Origin: Vampirovibrio chlorellavorus
Lineage (GTDB): Bacteria; Cyanobacteriota; Vampirovibrionia; Vampirovibrionales; Vampirovibrionaceae
DNA: 64,000 nt
Direction of reading: 5' to 3'
NCBI GenBank assembly: GCA_903866275.1
Contig: CAIPMU010000011.1
Coordinates: forward strand, 1-64,000
This document shows positions 8,488 through 16,981 of this stretch, one piece after another. The translations under genes and the position numbers were made by a program. Position 1 is the first letter of the stretch; each line of letters opens with the position of its first letter. The notes under the pieces were generated by a model. It was not told the DNA's origin, ran no database searches, and saw only the letters and a list, made by a program, of their open reading frames with translations.

Positions 8488-8883
8488 TTACTCGGGCGCT
8501 ATTTCAGCCGACGACTCTGAAGCGTGCCGCTCAGCAGCCTCACCCGCAAACGATAGCAGACGGCCGACCGGAGACTCCGGGCGCGCCTTCCGTTCAGTGA
8601 CAGTACCGCACTCTGCGGGACCGTTGGTTTCAAACAGTTGCAAGGTGGTATCTACCAGATTTTCAATAAACTTTTCCCCGGCCTGCCACTGCTGCCCTTT
8701 TTCGACGTAGTAAAACGCCTGATCCGAGATTGCCATAGCCAGCAAAAACGTCATAAACTCTTCGGAAATTTCTTGCCGTTGCTCTTCCAGTAGCGTGAGC
8801 AACTCCTTTGCAGCCTGACGTAGCTGCTTGCTCTTTTCGCTTCTGGCCTTCCGGGATTCGGCAAGATTTACAACACTATCCAT
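8488..8883 (-). CDS. Hypothetical helical protein
   Basis: The 131 residues are not recognised. Residues 1-45 are charged and predicted helical or coiled coil (SRKARSEKSKQLRQAAKELL, then LEEQRQEISEEF). Residues 45-90 look like a globular helical segment with aromatic residues, and the last 40 are probably disordered and acidic. GGGAG seven bases before ATG 8883 supports the start. It follows the hemerythrin-cupin gene in the same direction after 132 bases, so co-transcription is possible but unproven. There is no membrane segment or signal peptide. Confidence 0.6.
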   Translation of the reverse strand: MDSVVNLAESRKARSEKSKQLRQAAKELLTLLEEQRQEISEEFMTFLLAMAISDQAFYYVEKGQQWQAGEKFIENLVDTTLQLFETNGPAECGTVTERKARPESPVGRLLSFAGEAAERHASESSAEIAPE

Positions 8884-9015
8884 TACTGACTCCCGATATA
8901 ACAGAAGCGATCATAACGGATTCCAAGCATTAGGGCATCCCTCCCGGACATATTTTCCCAATAAACGGTCTCGGATTCATCCAGATGCAGGAGCCCAGCC
9001 AATTCGGAGGCATGC

Positions 9016-9975
9016 TCAAGCCTTGGTGTAATGGGGGTGAGGCCACACTTTCACCAGAATCATCAGCACTTCCGTCTCAGCCGACAACGCATACACCAGC
9101 CGGGAATCCAGTGTCAGGGTATCACCCGGTTCAAGGCGCTCGGTTATACCCTCCTCTGAAGCCACCGTCTGACCGCCGGTCAGTGTCCCGACCTGAAACC
9201 CCAGCGTCCCAGACAGGACCAGAATGAACTGGGTTTGACCCGCCCAGTGCAAGGCCTGTTTTTGCCCGGCTTGCAGCCGCAGGGTCTGCACCTGACTGTG
9301 CCCCTGCTCGAATAAGGTCTGGTAAAGCATGGGTGGATAGGTTTCCAGGGCCGTTTTAGACGATTGAGCCCGCTGAATCCGATAGCCCGGCAACGGTCGC
9401 ACCAACTGATACGCCTCCGGCTCAGTGGTTTCTACCAGCTCGGTAAGGAGGCGCAGGACTTTCACCTTCTCCTCCAGCTCCAGGCTGGCGTTGGCCAGAG
9501 GAAAAACCCCGCGCTCCTCTTCCAGGATATGCCCCTGCAATCGTGCCTTGAACGTTTGAAAACGCCGCACGACAGACACCATATCGACTTGCGCCATCAA
9601 CCGCTCAGGGTTGAAGTGCATTAAACCCTCTGCAAACTCGGACTGCAGCTGGAGCAAATCCTCATGCTCCACTGCCATGAGCATCATACTGCGGTATTGG
9701 CTCAGCACCGGAAACAGAGCCTTTTCCTCCAGCGCATAATGCCGCTGCAAATCATCAGCCAACGTCTGATACAGGGCCTGAGCTTCCAGCACCCGGTTCA
9801 GCTCAACGCTTTCAACGGCCGCCATTTCCAGAAGCAGGGTTTCCAGACGTTCCAGCAAGGCTTCCGTGCGGCGATGTTCCTCAATCAGGAGCTCGCAACA
9901 ATTGATCCCGCCCTCTGATGAGAAGCTGGCGCCCAGCGTTGGAAGGTTAACCCGTTCATTTTCTGTCTCGGTCAT
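9016..9975 (-). CDS. Hemerythrin (HHE) and cupin-like fusion protein
   Basis: A 319-residue cytoplasmic protein. Residues 25-165 are a hemerythrin-like four-helix bundle with all the expected diiron ligands: His34, His79, Glu83, His104, His149 and a Glu at 152-154. Residues 215-319 look like a cupin barrel (LRLAGQKQALHWAGQTQFI-type strands, then LSGTLGFQVG, then LEPGDTLTLDSRLVYAL). Hemerythrin HHE proteins sense or bind oxygen, NO or iron, and help repair iron-sulphur centres. A fused cupin suggests a sensor or a small-molecule enzyme. A flavin-binding general-stress protein lies upstream on the same strand, consistent with redox or nitrosative stress. I know no named protein with this architecture. 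Confidence 0.75.
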   Translation of the reverse strand: MTETENERVNLPTLGASFSSEGGINCCELLIEEHRRTEALLERLETLLLEMAAVESVELNRVLEAQALYQTLADDLQRHYALEEKALFPVLSQYRSMMLMAVEHEDLLQLQSEFAEGLMHFNPERLMAQVDMVSVVRRFQTFKARLQGHILEEERGVFPLANASLELEEKVKVLRLLTELVETTEPEAYQLVRPLPGYRIQRAQSSKTALETYPPMLYQTLFEQGHSQVQTLRLQAGQKQALHWAGQTQFILVLSGTLGFQVGTLTGGQTVASEEGITERLEPGDTLTLDSRLVYALSAETEVLMILVKVWPHPHYTKA

Positions 9976-10073
9976 TGCCTCATCTTACCCGGAGCAGGCC
10001 GAATTTTCATGTTTTGGACACATTCCGGCAACCGCCTCTGTTACGCCCTAATGCAACGCTAAGCGCTTGACCG

Positions 10074-10574
10074 CTACATCTCCAGCCGACCATGCTGGAC
10101 GCCCTCTCTGGCCTGAGGCCGGGTGCCGGTCAAATAGGCACGCAGGGATTCCAGCGCAAACGACGCTTTGTTGAGCCCGGAATTATCCCAGAATTCACCC
10201 TGACGACCCGAAACATGCAACAGCACAATACTGGAATCCTGCTGACCTTCGGGAAACCAGACCTTGAATGGCTCCTGCCAGAGCATTGCCAGCTTTTGAG
10301 GATCTCGAACCACTTCGGCACGACCCGATAAACTGACAAACTCGGATCGCTTATTCTGAAAAGTCACCAGGACTTCATCGTTCGTTCGAATCTCCATCGC
10401 TTTGGGACTCTCCGTGCTAGTGATAAACCATAAATCGCAATTCTCCTCAACCTGAGCCACAGCCATGGGTCGTGCGTGCAAGCTATTGTTCCCGGTGTGA
10501 GTGATGAGCATGCCCGTATCAAAGCGGGTCAGCAGGTCGTGAAATTTACTCAGCGTCTCGGTTGCCGTCGTCAT
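10074..10574 (-). CDS. General stress protein 26-like flavin-binding split-barrel protein
   Basis: A 166-residue member of the pyridoxamine 5'-phosphate oxidase-like superfamily, closest to the general stress protein 26 group. Evidence: FDTGMLITHT, LHARPMA, DLWFITSTESPKAMEIRTNDEVLVTFQ, FVSLSGRAEVVRD and FKVWFPEGQQD, in the family order. Members bind FMN, FAD or F420 and are induced by stress; few have known substrates. GGAGGG eight bases before the ATG supports the start. The gap to the hemerythrin gene is about 100 bases, so the two may share a transcript. Confidence 0.85.
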   Translation of the reverse strand: MTTATETLSKFHDLLTRFDTGMLITHTGNNSLHARPMAVAQVEENCDLWFITSTESPKAMEIRTNDEVLVTFQNKRSEFVSLSGRAEVVRDPQKLAMLWQEPFKVWFPEGQQDSSIVLLHVSGRQGEFWDNSGLNKASFALESLRAYLTGTRPQAREGVQHGRLEM

Positions 10575-10955
10575 CGGTTAGCCCTCCGTTCAGTCATTCT
10601 AATACTTGCGCCTGCCCTAGCCCGGCTCAGGAGATCACAAGCCACGCTTTAACTTACCCCGGCCAGCCAAAGCCCAGCAATCCGTATTCTGGCTAAAAGA
10701 TAAAGGCCAATCGGGGGGTGTACTGAAGCAACCCAGCCCCACACAATGGTTTCAAGCCAAACCCGGGAACGACGTTGAACGGGCCAGCCCTTTTGGTTCG
10801 GACCGGTTCGTTGGCCTCTTTTCACCAGCCTTTCCAAGGCTTAGGGGATGCCAAAACGATTCCCGCCTTCAAACTAACTATCCGGGTAATAGACAGCTCG
10901 GTAACAGCTTTTATAATGAAACTGGAAGTTTTTAGACTCTGTGAGGGAGAGATCA
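10575..10955. other. Intergenic region between divergent stress and zinc-ribbon genes
   Basis: No convincing gene. A TTG-initiated 62-residue minus-strand frame (10649-10837) has no ribosome binding site and odd composition. The right end holds a good plus-strand promoter (10890-10917); the left end holds the ribosome binding site of the stress protein gene. Confidence 0.5.
10890..10917 (+). promoter_or_regulatory. Candidate promoter of the zinc-ribbon gene at 10956
   Basis: TAGACA (10890-10895, five of six) is separated by 16 bases from a perfect TATAAT (10912-10917). The RNA would start near 10924, leaving a short leader with GAGGGAGA just before ATG 10956. Confidence 0.6.
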
Positions 10956-11174
10956 ATGAGCAGCCGCTGCCCCCAATGTGGAAACAACAGTGTTGTCACT
11001 CAGGATATTGAAACCCTGAGCAATTCAGCCCTTCTGGTCAAGCTGGAAAAGCGCCTGCAACTCACCTGTCAACAGTGCGGCCGCATCGAATTTGACGACC
11101 CCAACCGGCGACTGGCGCAAACCCCGCCAAATCCTTTCCACAGCCTCATCAAACCAGCCCAGGCCTGCATCTAG
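10956..11174 (+). CDS. Small zinc-ribbon protein, second copy
   Basis: A 72-residue protein. CPQCGNN near residue 5 and CQQCG near 42 form a four-cysteine zinc ribbon separated by a helix with VKLEKRL, like the gene at 8216. GAGGGAGA lies six bases before the ATG, so the GTG at 10941 (inside that site) is not the start. The tail is Pro-rich. Function is unknown. The promoter upstream and the position next to stress-type genes suggest a small regulatory or RNA-associated protein, but nothing in the sequence proves it. Confidence 0.62.
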   Translation: MSSRCPQCGNNSVVTQDIETLSNSALLVKLEKRLQLTCQQCGRIEFDDPNRRLAQTPPNPFHSLIKPAQACI

Positions 11175-11490
11175 CTAGATGCTTTCCTATTCAGCAAAAC
11201 CATGCTTTCATGGGAACGCCCTGAACTGATTGTGTTAAATCGGGTTGAGCGGGCGAAACGCCCCATTGCTCCTACGCCCTCACCCACGACTGCCCAATAC
11301 CCCACTCTTCGCCACGCCGAGCGCTGGCATTTGCGTTCTCATCATCTCGTGATAGAATATCTTCCAAAAGTGGGTTATTTAAAAACTTTGGGTTTCATAC
11401 AATGACCAGCAATACGGTCAGGGGTGTCCTGACCAGATTGGTCATCTTTCGTGTCAGGCTGTTCAGCCCTACCATAGGAAACACCACTCG
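11175..11490. other. Intergenic region upstream of the EEP-family gene
   Basis: No gene is convincing; a 67-residue frame at 11202 has no ribosome binding site and atypical composition. A candidate promoter lies at 11331-11358. Confidence 0.45.
11331..11358 (+). promoter_or_regulatory. Candidate promoter of the EEP-family gene
   Basis: TTGCGT (11331-11336), 16 bases, then TAGAAT (11353-11358, five of six). It leaves a leader of about 125 bases before ATG 11491. Confidence 0.4.
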
Positions 11491-12717
11491 ATGATTCCAG
11501 CGTTTCATCAACCGTTACGCGGCTTTTTGCCTTTCATGCGCCCGCTTAACTCGCTCTTTTCAAAGCCAAAGCCCAAACAAATTGACCCGGATCATTTCAC
11601 CAGGTCACGTCATTTCTCGGAAGCGTGCGCCTTTCTGGAGCCCAAAACCCCTGAACCGCTCCAAGTCAGGAACCATCCGTCCCGATCGACCAACCCGCTA
11701 AACCCGTTTTCCTATCACATTGCACCCAACACCAGCCAGCCCCAGTGGCCAACACCTCAAGCACCCCCAGTTACGCAGGTTTGGCCCCGTCATAAATTAA
11801 TGTCGTATAACGCCGAAAATTTTGTACGAACCAGCCACGGCAAAATGGTCAAATCCCGCAGCAGTATTCAGGCGCTGGCCGATGTCATTTTGCAGGAAAA
11901 CCCCGATATTATCGCCCTGCAGGAAGTGGGCAATCATAAATTATTGTCTGAGTTTAACCAGAAGCACTTAGGCAATCAGTACCCCCATATCGTTTGCCCT
12001 CCCAGCGCAAACCCTTCGGATCTGCAAGTTGCCATTCTCAGTAAACCGCATATCAAACTGATTGATCAAAAGAGCCATCTGTCCACGATGAGTCAGGGGG
12101 CCCATTACGCCCACAAAAGGGATCTACTGGAAGCCACGTTCCAGACGGACAACGGTTTTCGATTTACCGTCTACAACGCGCACTGTAAATCCATGGTCGG
12201 CGGCGAAGGAAGAACCGCCCCGGTCCGCATGCAGGAAGTCCGTAATTTAAGCGGTATTTTAAAACATAAATTGACCCATGAGCCAGACGCCCCGGTATTG
12301 ATTGCCGGCGATTTTAATCTCATCCACAACACCCCGCATGGTCAACCGATCCTCGATACCCTGCTTCATCTGGATGACCCGACTCACGCCCCCCAACTGG
12401 CCGAAGTCATGCTCAAGGATAACAAGGCAGAGCCGACCCACAATGGCAACGGTTATTACCCCAATCAAAAACTGGATTATATTTTTGTCTCCAAAACCAT
12501 GATTCCTCAAATTAAAAATGCTTACGTGGCAGGGACCTTCGCCAAGGCTCCCTGGCGTCACGCCTCCGATCATCTGCCCTATGTCACCGAATTTGAAGAG
12601 CTGCCGCAGCCCATCCCCCTCCAAAACAATGTAATTCCCTTCTTGATTCAGGAAGAAAATCGGCACTCCCCATTGAAGCAATATATGGCGATCCGGAAAA
12701 AAAGACGCCGCCTATAG
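11491..12717 (+). CDS. Endonuclease/exonuclease/phosphatase family protein
   Basis: A 408-residue metal-dependent phosphodiesterase of the EEP (DNase I-like) fold. Motifs in order: MSYNAENF near 108 (Asn), IALQEVG near 145 (Glu), YNAHCKS near 229 (His), AGDFNLIHN near 270 (Asp/Asn), LDYIFVSK near 326 and ASDHLPY near 353 (catalytic Asp-His). About 100 N-terminal residues are Pro-rich and low in homology; there is no clear signal peptide. Substrates in this superfamily include DNA, RNA, phosphoinositides and sphingomyelin, so the target cannot be read from the sequence. TAGGAAA lies 11 bases before the ATG. Confidence 0.82.
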   Translation: MIPAFHQPLRGFLPFMRPLNSLFSKPKPKQIDPDHFTRSRHFSEACAFLEPKTPEPLQVRNHPSRSTNPLNPFSYHIAPNTSQPQWPTPQAPPVTQVWPRHKLMSYNAENFVRTSHGKMVKSRSSIQALADVILQENPDIIALQEVGNHKLLSEFNQKHLGNQYPHIVCPPSANPSDLQVAILSKPHIKLIDQKSHLSTMSQGAHYAHKRDLLEATFQTDNGFRFTVYNAHCKSMVGGEGRTAPVRMQEVRNLSGILKHKLTHEPDAPVLIAGDFNLIHNTPHGQPILDTLLHLDDPTHAPQLAEVMLKDNKAEPTHNGNGYYPNQKLDYIFVSKTMIPQIKNAYVAGTFAKAPWRHASDHLPYVTEFEELPQPIPLQNNVIPFLIQEENRHSPLKQYMAIRKKRRRL

Positions 12718-12843
12718 CTGAGCCCGAGATTCCATAGGGCGACCGTGGTAATGTAAGGATTGAATTTTATTCAATCTAACCCCGGATAAAACCTGGGTTC
12801 TCCCATCAAACACCTGTTACCCACTTCAACCGAAAAGACCGAC

Positions 12844-13665
12844 ATGCCTGTAAATTCCGATCCCTCAGCCCCAATGCCAACCCGATCGGCCACCGAGCCC
12901 GCCAGGCCGCTGGCACTTGAAAATACCCGGTTGGCGCACAGCATTGATCACACCAAACTCACCTTCAGTCCCGGTGAAGATGAAACCCAGGCCATCACCC
13001 AACTATGCGACGAAGCAAAAACATACGGCTTCTATGCCGTTTGCCTGCGCCCACAACATATTGTTCTGGCAAAAAATTTACTGACTGGTAGCCCCGTGAA
13101 AGTCGCCACCGTCATTGGGTTTCCAGCAGAAAAAGTACAATTGGCCGATGAGCTACAACAACCGACTGTCGGCCATTTTCCCACACACGCCAAAGTTCAG
13201 GAAACCCTGCAAGCCCAGACCGACGGCGTGGATGAACTGGATCTGGTGATTAATGTGGCCCATCTAAAACAGGACGTGAAAACAGGTAGCCGCCAGATGA
13301 TAGCAGAACTAGAGGCCATTCGGGACGCCGCCAAAGACCTGCCCATCAAAGTCATTATTGAAACCGATCTGCTAACCCCTGAGGAAATTGACTGGGCCAC
13401 GACGGCCTGCGCCCAAACGGGCATGTGCATGGTAAAGACCTCCACCGGCATGGTCGTCAATGGACAAGGGGCCACCCTCACGACGGTCCAGCGCATCGCA
13501 GACCGTTTGCAGGCGTTGCAAGTCAACACCGGCATCAAGGCCAGCGGCGGGCTTAAAACGCGAGAGCAGGCGATGGCCTTTCTCGCGCTGGGCGTGCAAC
13601 GACTCGGCACCAGCTCCGGCGTGGCCATTCTGCAAGACAAAACCGTTGCCCCCGAAGCCTATTAA
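12844..13665 (+). CDS. deoC: Deoxyribose-phosphate aldolase
   Basis: Splits 2-deoxyribose 5-phosphate into acetaldehyde and glyceraldehyde 3-phosphate in deoxynucleoside breakdown. The Schiff-base lysine is Lys198 in VKTSTG; Lys232 in GIKASGG is the second conserved lysine. IDHTKL near 37, CLRP, VIGFP and ELDLVIN complete the family pattern. At 273 residues it is longer than the usual 220-250 because of a 30-residue N-terminal extension and a short insert (LADELQQPTVGHFPTH) after VIGFPAEK. No other deo gene is adjacent. The ribosome binding site is weak (GAAAAGA). Confidence 0.93.
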   Translation: MPVNSDPSAPMPTRSATEPARPLALENTRLAHSIDHTKLTFSPGEDETQAITQLCDEAKTYGFYAVCLRPQHIVLAKNLLTGSPVKVATVIGFPAEKVQLADELQQPTVGHFPTHAKVQETLQAQTDGVDELDLVINVAHLKQDVKTGSRQMIAELEAIRDAAKDLPIKVIIETDLLTPEEIDWATTACAQTGMCMVKTSTGMVVNGQGATLTTVQRIADRLQALQVNTGIKASGGLKTREQAMAFLALGVQRLGTSSGVAILQDKTVAPEAY

Positions 13666-13722
13666 AAGCCGAATCATTCTAATCAGTAGGCCACCCCATG
13701 CCGAAAACAAGCTCTGATTGCC

Positions 13723-14949
13723 TTAATGAACCGCCAATGACTGAATAAAGGCATCACTTTGATCCACAATAAAGGGATAATCGGCCTCATTCAGGCTGTG
13801 CTTGGTTTTGGGCATTTTCACAATCTGCCGGGGGGCCTTGTTTTCCGCCGGGATACAGGCTTTCAGTGCCTCCGCCATCGCGACGGGTGTATTTTTATCG
13901 TGGTCGCCCTGCAAAAACAATACGGGCACTTCGCGGTTTTTCTGGAGAGCCTGCCGGGAGTCCAGTTTGACATCAATCCGTTCGGCGTCCAGCATCCATC
14001 CCAACCCAAACCGGTTCAGATACTGTAAAAATCCCTCTTGCACCTTGGGAAAAGAACTGACCATGATCAACCCCTTGGGTTTCTCGCCCAGGGTTTGCAA
14101 GGCACTGACCACCTGAGCCGAAACAGAACTTCCCAGTGAGTTTCCCATGATCACCTGATTGGCAATTGGCTGGTGCAAAACATCTCGGGCATACAGGCTG
14201 GCCGACAGTCCTGCCTTGAACAAACGCTGCTCCACAGCCTTAATGTCATCCAGCTGCCGCCGGGGATACTCATAGATCAGCACGTCATAGCCTTTGTTCA
14301 TAAACCCTTTTAACATGCCTTCCATTTCGCCCATCGTGGAGCCACGTCCGTGACTGTATATTATGCACGGCCTGGGCTGACAGCTGCCTTTGGGTTGCTT
14401 TCCCGGAATATACCAGGCATGAAGCGGCACATCGTCATGTCCGGGATGAAAGCCCAACCCGCTTCGGGTGAGTTCCTGCCGGTAATCCTCCATCTGAAAC
14501 AGCTGTGGTCGAATGGCCTGACGCAAGGCCTTATCCTTTTGACTGCCGGGGGAGGGCAGATGCTTGGGCCCAAACAAGAACCGACCCTGCACATAGCTTT
14601 TCACCCGAGAAGACACTGGAAAAAAGGTCAGCAAGCCCAGACCTAGCAACCCGACCCACTTCATGAGCATCATCACGGTGGATGCGAGATCGCACACCCA
14701 GCGAGCAATCTGCTTTAGCCCTTCCCAGGGTTTTCGCATCAGCCAGTTCAAGGCTTGCCGAGGTCGAGATAACACCGATGCTGGATGACCACTGGCCCCA
14801 AAACGCGGTATAAACGCATCCCGATGCGAGGATTGTCCTGCAATCCCATTCCCGGAAACCCCGGATTGCGTCAAGGCAGCCTGCGGGGCACTGGAGTCCA
14901 CCAAGGGAGATCCAGCATTGGGCATCGCATTGAACCACTGAACCGACAT
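13723..14949 (-). CDS. Membrane-associated alpha/beta hydrolase, copy A
   Basis: A 408-residue serine hydrolase. The triad is visible: Ser271 in GNSLGS, an Asp at 349 or 351 in GDHDK, and His384 in KTKHS. The oxyanion strand reads IIYSHGRGSTMG near 196. Residues 92-112 are one hydrophobic helix (MMLMKWVGLLGLGLLTFF), so the catalytic domain is probably membrane-tethered; the first 60 residues are low complexity. It resembles copy B (15252-16562) in layout: N-terminal tail, helix, short ARG-rich stretch, SHGR motif. The substrate is unknown. The gene converges with deoC. Confidence 0.75.
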   Translation of the reverse strand: MSVQWFNAMPNAGSPLVDSSAPQAALTQSGVSGNGIAGQSSHRDAFIPRFGASGHPASVLSRPRQALNWLMRKPWEGLKQIARWVCDLASTVMMLMKWVGLLGLGLLTFFPVSSRVKSYVQGRFLFGPKHLPSPGSQKDKALRQAIRPQLFQMEDYRQELTRSGLGFHPGHDDVPLHAWYIPGKQPKGSCQPRPCIIYSHGRGSTMGEMEGMLKGFMNKGYDVLIYEYPRRQLDDIKAVEQRLFKAGLSASLYARDVLHQPIANQVIMGNSLGSSVSAQVVSALQTLGEKPKGLIMVSSFPKVQEGFLQYLNRFGLGWMLDAERIDVKLDSRQALQKNREVPVLFLQGDHDKNTPVAMAEALKACIPAENKAPRQIVKMPKTKHSLNEADYPFIVDQSDAFIQSLAVH

Positions 14950-15251
14950 ACGCTTTAGAGTTCATCCTGTCTGAAAAGAGGACAAGGACCGGGCTTGTTC
15001 TCGCCCTAAAGCAAGATCAGCCCAGACGCCGCCAACCACACCGATACCGGGACTCACCGTGAAACCATCGGCCCGTTTAGCGTTATCTTGTTAAACCCCC
15101 TGAAGCAGAATTCATGCCAAACCACCCTATTTTTGCTAAAAATGAATTGCACCCTCCCGCACAGGCAGCCACCCCCAAACAGCACGGCCACAGGCCAGCA
15201 TCCATTACCTTCAATACTTCAGACGCAGCTTCGCTCCCCGTAGAGGGCTGA
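14950..15251. other. Intergenic region between the two hydrolase paralogues
   Basis: I see no supported gene. A 45-codon plus-strand frame (15113-15250) lacks a good ribosome binding site. The hydrolase genes run in the same direction, and no strong terminator separates them. Confidence 0.4.
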
Positions 15252-16562
15252 TCAGACCATCCCCGTCACGGCTTGTGCCGGTTTCGGATGAGACCAGCCT
15301 CGGGTATCTTCGGCATACGCGATGACATCCTCCAACTGATCCGGCTTGTTAAACTTATGCCCGGTATTTTTCTCAAGAATCTCGCGCTTTTTGAGTACCG
15401 TGACCACCTGATGTAAATTGACCCCCTGCTCAACAGGAATCACCGGATCATGCTTACAATGCACCACCATAATCGGCGTCTTGTGGATCCCCTGAATATT
15501 ATTCACGGTATCAAACTTCAAGCCGGTTCTATCCGAGTCAAACCACTGGGCAATTTTTTGATGGAATCGATTGAACTGAATTTGAAAGGCCGATTTAATG
15601 TTCGTAAAGGTATTCACCAGAATCAATTTTTGAGGCAAGTTCGCCTGACCTGTCGCGGCAGTGCCCGCCTCCTGCTCCAGACGACGGGCGACCTTCACGG
15701 CCACAGCCCCGCCCAGGGAGTAACCCATTAATATTTGCTGTTGATAAGGCACACCATAACCCGAGGCCTGATAGCACTCATCCCCCGCCAGAAAACGACA
15801 GGCCGCCACGCCAGCATCTTCCAGAGTTTGCTCATCAGGATGGCCCTCGCTTCGGCCAAAACCTGGGTAATCATAGGCAAAGAAGCCGTACCCCTTGTTT
15901 TTGGCCCCCTGAAACAAGCCACCGAGATGCCCAATATTGGTATCCCGGCCATGAGAAAACACAATGGTCGGCTTTCCCGGCTGTGCCTTTAAATAGAAAC
16001 TATGGATGGTATTCAGATTTGAAGTCCCCGGAGCAACCTGAAAAGAGTTGGACAGGATGCTGCGATTCAACGCCTCTCTGACTTCAGCGCTGGCAGCATC
16101 ATTCAAAACTTCGCCCGGCGTATCTTTCAGTCGCAATGGGTTTAACACCTTCCGAGGGGAGTAAAAATAGGCACGACAGATGCGCTTCAGCAGCCAGTTT
16201 GGCATCGGTACAACACTCGCCAGGGCAATCATACAACCGGCCACCCAGGTCCGCAGCTTGTTACTCAAGCCCTCCAGGGCAGTGAGCACCCGCATCTTCT
16301 GTCGGGGGAACCACCGTTGATGCTCCGCCGCCCAGTAGGAATAGCTCAGCGCTTGCGATACGCGTCCCGAAAAATGCACGCCATCCTGAGCCAAAGCGCC
16401 TGCATGGCGAGTACCGCTACCAGCCAAATCAGTATTAGACATACCTTGAGACAAGTGAGGGCGCCTGCTAAATAGATCGCAGGCACCTGCAATTTCCCGG
16501 CAGTCGGCGGACTGAGACGGGTGAACGACACTTTGGGTGTTCAACGGCGAGGCTACGATCAT
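15252..16562 (-). CDS. Membrane-associated alpha/beta hydrolase, copy B
   Basis: A 436-residue paralogue of copy A. Triad: Ser282 in MGYSLGG, Asp372 in CKHDPVIP, His402 in NTGHKF. The oxyanion strand is IVFSHGRDTNIG near 200, and a helix near 104-122 (TWVAGCMIALASVVPMP) probably tethers it. YDYPGFGRSEGHPDE is typical of the ABHD13/17-like group, whose known members are thioesterases or depalmitoylases, but the substrate here is open. The first 75 residues are poorly conserved and may be disordered. It lies upstream of copy A on the same strand, a tandem duplication that has diverged well away from the active site. Confidence 0.75.
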   Translation of the reverse strand: MIVASPLNTQSVVHPSQSADCREIAGACDLFSRRPHLSQGMSNTDLAGSGTRHAGALAQDGVHFSGRVSQALSYSYWAAEHQRWFPRQKMRVLTALEGLSNKLRTWVAGCMIALASVVPMPNWLLKRICRAYFYSPRKVLNPLRLKDTPGEVLNDAASAEVREALNRSILSNSFQVAPGTSNLNTIHSFYLKAQPGKPTIVFSHGRDTNIGHLGGLFQGAKNKGYGFFAYDYPGFGRSEGHPDEQTLEDAGVAACRFLAGDECYQASGYGVPYQQQILMGYSLGGAVAVKVARRLEQEAGTAATGQANLPQKLILVNTFTNIKSAFQIQFNRFHQKIAQWFDSDRTGLKFDTVNNIQGIHKTPIMVVHCKHDPVIPVEQGVNLHQVVTVLKKREILEKNTGHKFNKPDQLEDVIAYAEDTRGWSHPKPAQAVTGMV

Positions 16563-16807
16563 AAGGGTCTATCCGCTTTTCATCAAAAGCAGTTGACTGG
16601 ATTAAACAGACACCAGTGTTCTAAAGAAAATAGACACGCCCCGTTTTGTTGCGCCCAACAGCTGGACTGACCCTCCACTGCTTCACAATTCGAAACAATT
16701 CAATCGACGAGGACGGCTAAACCATGAGTAGCTCTTTACGGAAGCACTCAAATTCAAGAGCGGTTTCGTTTTTGGTTTCACCCTCACCCTTTCGGGTGAA
16801 TTGAGGA

Positions 16808-16836
16808 TTGACGGTCACTTTGCAAAATAATATATA
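16808..16836 (+). promoter_or_regulatory. Distal hup promoter
   Basis: TTGACG (16808-16813), exactly 17 bases, then TATATA (16831-16836). The TTG that would open a 150-residue version of HU is part of this -35 box, which argues against that start. Confidence 0.6.
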
Positions 16837-16868
16837 TAAAATCACATCATCACCATCACTTTATATAT
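16832..16868. repeat. A+T-rich inverted repeat upstream of hup
   Basis: ATATATAAA (16832-16840) and TTTATATAT (16860-16868) flank a 19-base spacer rich in ATCAC/ATC units. It overlaps the -10 of the distal promoter. It could be an operator or a bend site for HU itself. Confidence 0.45.
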
Positions 16869-16918
16869 CAATAAAATTCATCCTCGTTCGACTAATTGCA
16901 CTATGTGCAGGTGAACAG

Positions 16919-16947
16919 TTGCCTTTTTCCGAAACCGTACTTATAAT
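16919..16947 (+). promoter_or_regulatory. Proximal hup promoter
   Basis: TTGCCT (16919-16924), 17 bases, then a perfect TATAAT (16942-16947). RNA would start near 16954, about 28 bases before the HU ATG. Confidence 0.7.
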
Positions 16948-16981
16948 CAGCTTGTTAGCTATTGTTGGAGTGTGGAAGAGA

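Larger units (their letters stand above)
16563..16981. other. Regulatory region between a hydrolase gene and hup
   Basis: No gene. It contains a short hairpin (TTCACCC with GGGTGAA, about 16777-16803), two tandem promoters for hup, and an A+T-rich inverted repeat at 16832-16868 between them. Confidence 0.55.

Noticed and set aside
10649-10837. 62-residue minus-strand frame
   Set aside because: TTG start with no ribosome binding site, Trp/Arg-rich composition, between a stress gene and a promoter.
11202-11405. 67-residue plus-strand frame
   Set aside because: No ribosome binding site, low-complexity composition, and the candidate promoter for the next gene lies inside it.
15113-15250. 45-codon plus-strand frame between the hydrolases
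   Set aside because: Weak ribosome binding site and no recognisable content; not enough support to call a gene.
16808-16981. 58-residue N-terminal extension of HU
   Set aside because: Its TTG start is the -35 box of a good promoter and a second promoter follows inside it; the residues do not occur in the HU family.
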